Source: Mesostigma viride
Taxonomy: Eukaryota > Streptophyta > Mesostigmatophyceae > Mesostigmatales > Mesostigmataceae
Length of the DNA stretch: 43,057 nt
Assembly (NCBI GenBank): GCA_009746045.1
Contig: RPFO01000757.1
Span: forward strand, 1 to 43,057
Direction: 5' to 3'
The notes under the pieces were generated by a model. The model saw nothing but the letters and a program-made list of their open reading frames with translations. It had not been told where the DNA came from and made no database searches. Positions 42,890 through 43,057 of this stretch are shown piece after piece (within the stretch, counting starts at the first letter, position 1; every line of letters starts with the position of its first letter). Both the position numbers and the translations under genes were made by a program.

Positions 42890-43057
42890 TTTCAGTGGTT
42901 TTCCATTTGCGGGTATTTCCTCGTAAATGGTAGGAGAGCGATCGCAGCAATGGTGCTCACCACTCACTCCCGGCCAGTTAGGCTCGAAACACACACCCTG
43001 ATCAAGCATGCTGTTTCCGGCCCCACCGTCTAGGTCATCTAGTCGCTCTACACGTAA
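42890..43057 (+). repeat. Dispersed 170-bp repeat, copy 2
   Basis: Near-identical to 24890-25068 in the same orientation, running off the window edge. One copy is outside the outer element and the other is inside the nested piggyBac element. Confidence 0.85.

Overview
The window is nuclear DNA of a repeat-rich eukaryote. Its genes have spliceosomal GT-AG introns, and most of the sequence is transposons, minisatellites and low-complexity DNA. A large-genome alga or other streptophyte/green-lineage organism is my guess; nothing in the sequence fixes the species. I see no rRNA gene, intact tRNA gene or recognisable housekeeping gene.

Outer layer (134-42224). Inverted terminal sequences sharing a 17-bp core (CCACTTCGAATGTTCCG) plus flanking matches lie about 42 kb apart. 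Just inside the left end, on the minus strand, are a 157-aa ORF (510-983) and an intact four-exon gene (1578-5260, 1018 aa) for a DDE-type transposase-like protein with DWAENY, SDNCSSQFK and HGKGEVDG motifs. Just inside the right end, on the plus strand, is a gene of at least 12 exons (32626-41934, roughly 2500 aa, function unknown). The two large genes point outward, each towards its own end. Most of their introns carry copies of one short palindrome, close to GGTCACTCTGCAGAGTGACC. I read this as a candidate giant DNA transposon or its remains. No target-site duplication is visible, so this is inference.

Middle layer (about 6630-31820). A 37-bp minisatellite leads into a 30-bp minisatellite of about 155 units. 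Two insertions split the 30-bp array: a 1.48-kb non-autonomous hAT element (7646-9128, perfect 8-bp TSD) and an 18.5-kb CACTA element (12142-30683, CACTA termini, subterminal repeats, 2-bp TSD).

Inner layer. Inside the CACTA element are a second hAT element (16923-17896) sitting in the centre of a tandemly repeated palindrome, a TTAA-flanked element (19180-26419), a LINE 3' fragment with TSD (20759-21729), an internally deleted piggyBac element with TTAA ends (22415-26056), a perfect ATGG array of about 690 bp, another LINE remnant, and a decayed multi-exon gene (28949-30059). Nesting reaches four levels, which gives a relative order of insertions.

Flanks. The left 133 bp hold an open reading frame on the minus strand. 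The right flank starts directly with a LINE 3'-UTR and pentamer tail and ends in a dispersed repeat also present at 24890-25068. Several coding relics, including the large right-hand gene, contain single-base frame changes in homopolymer runs; these may be decay or assembly errors.
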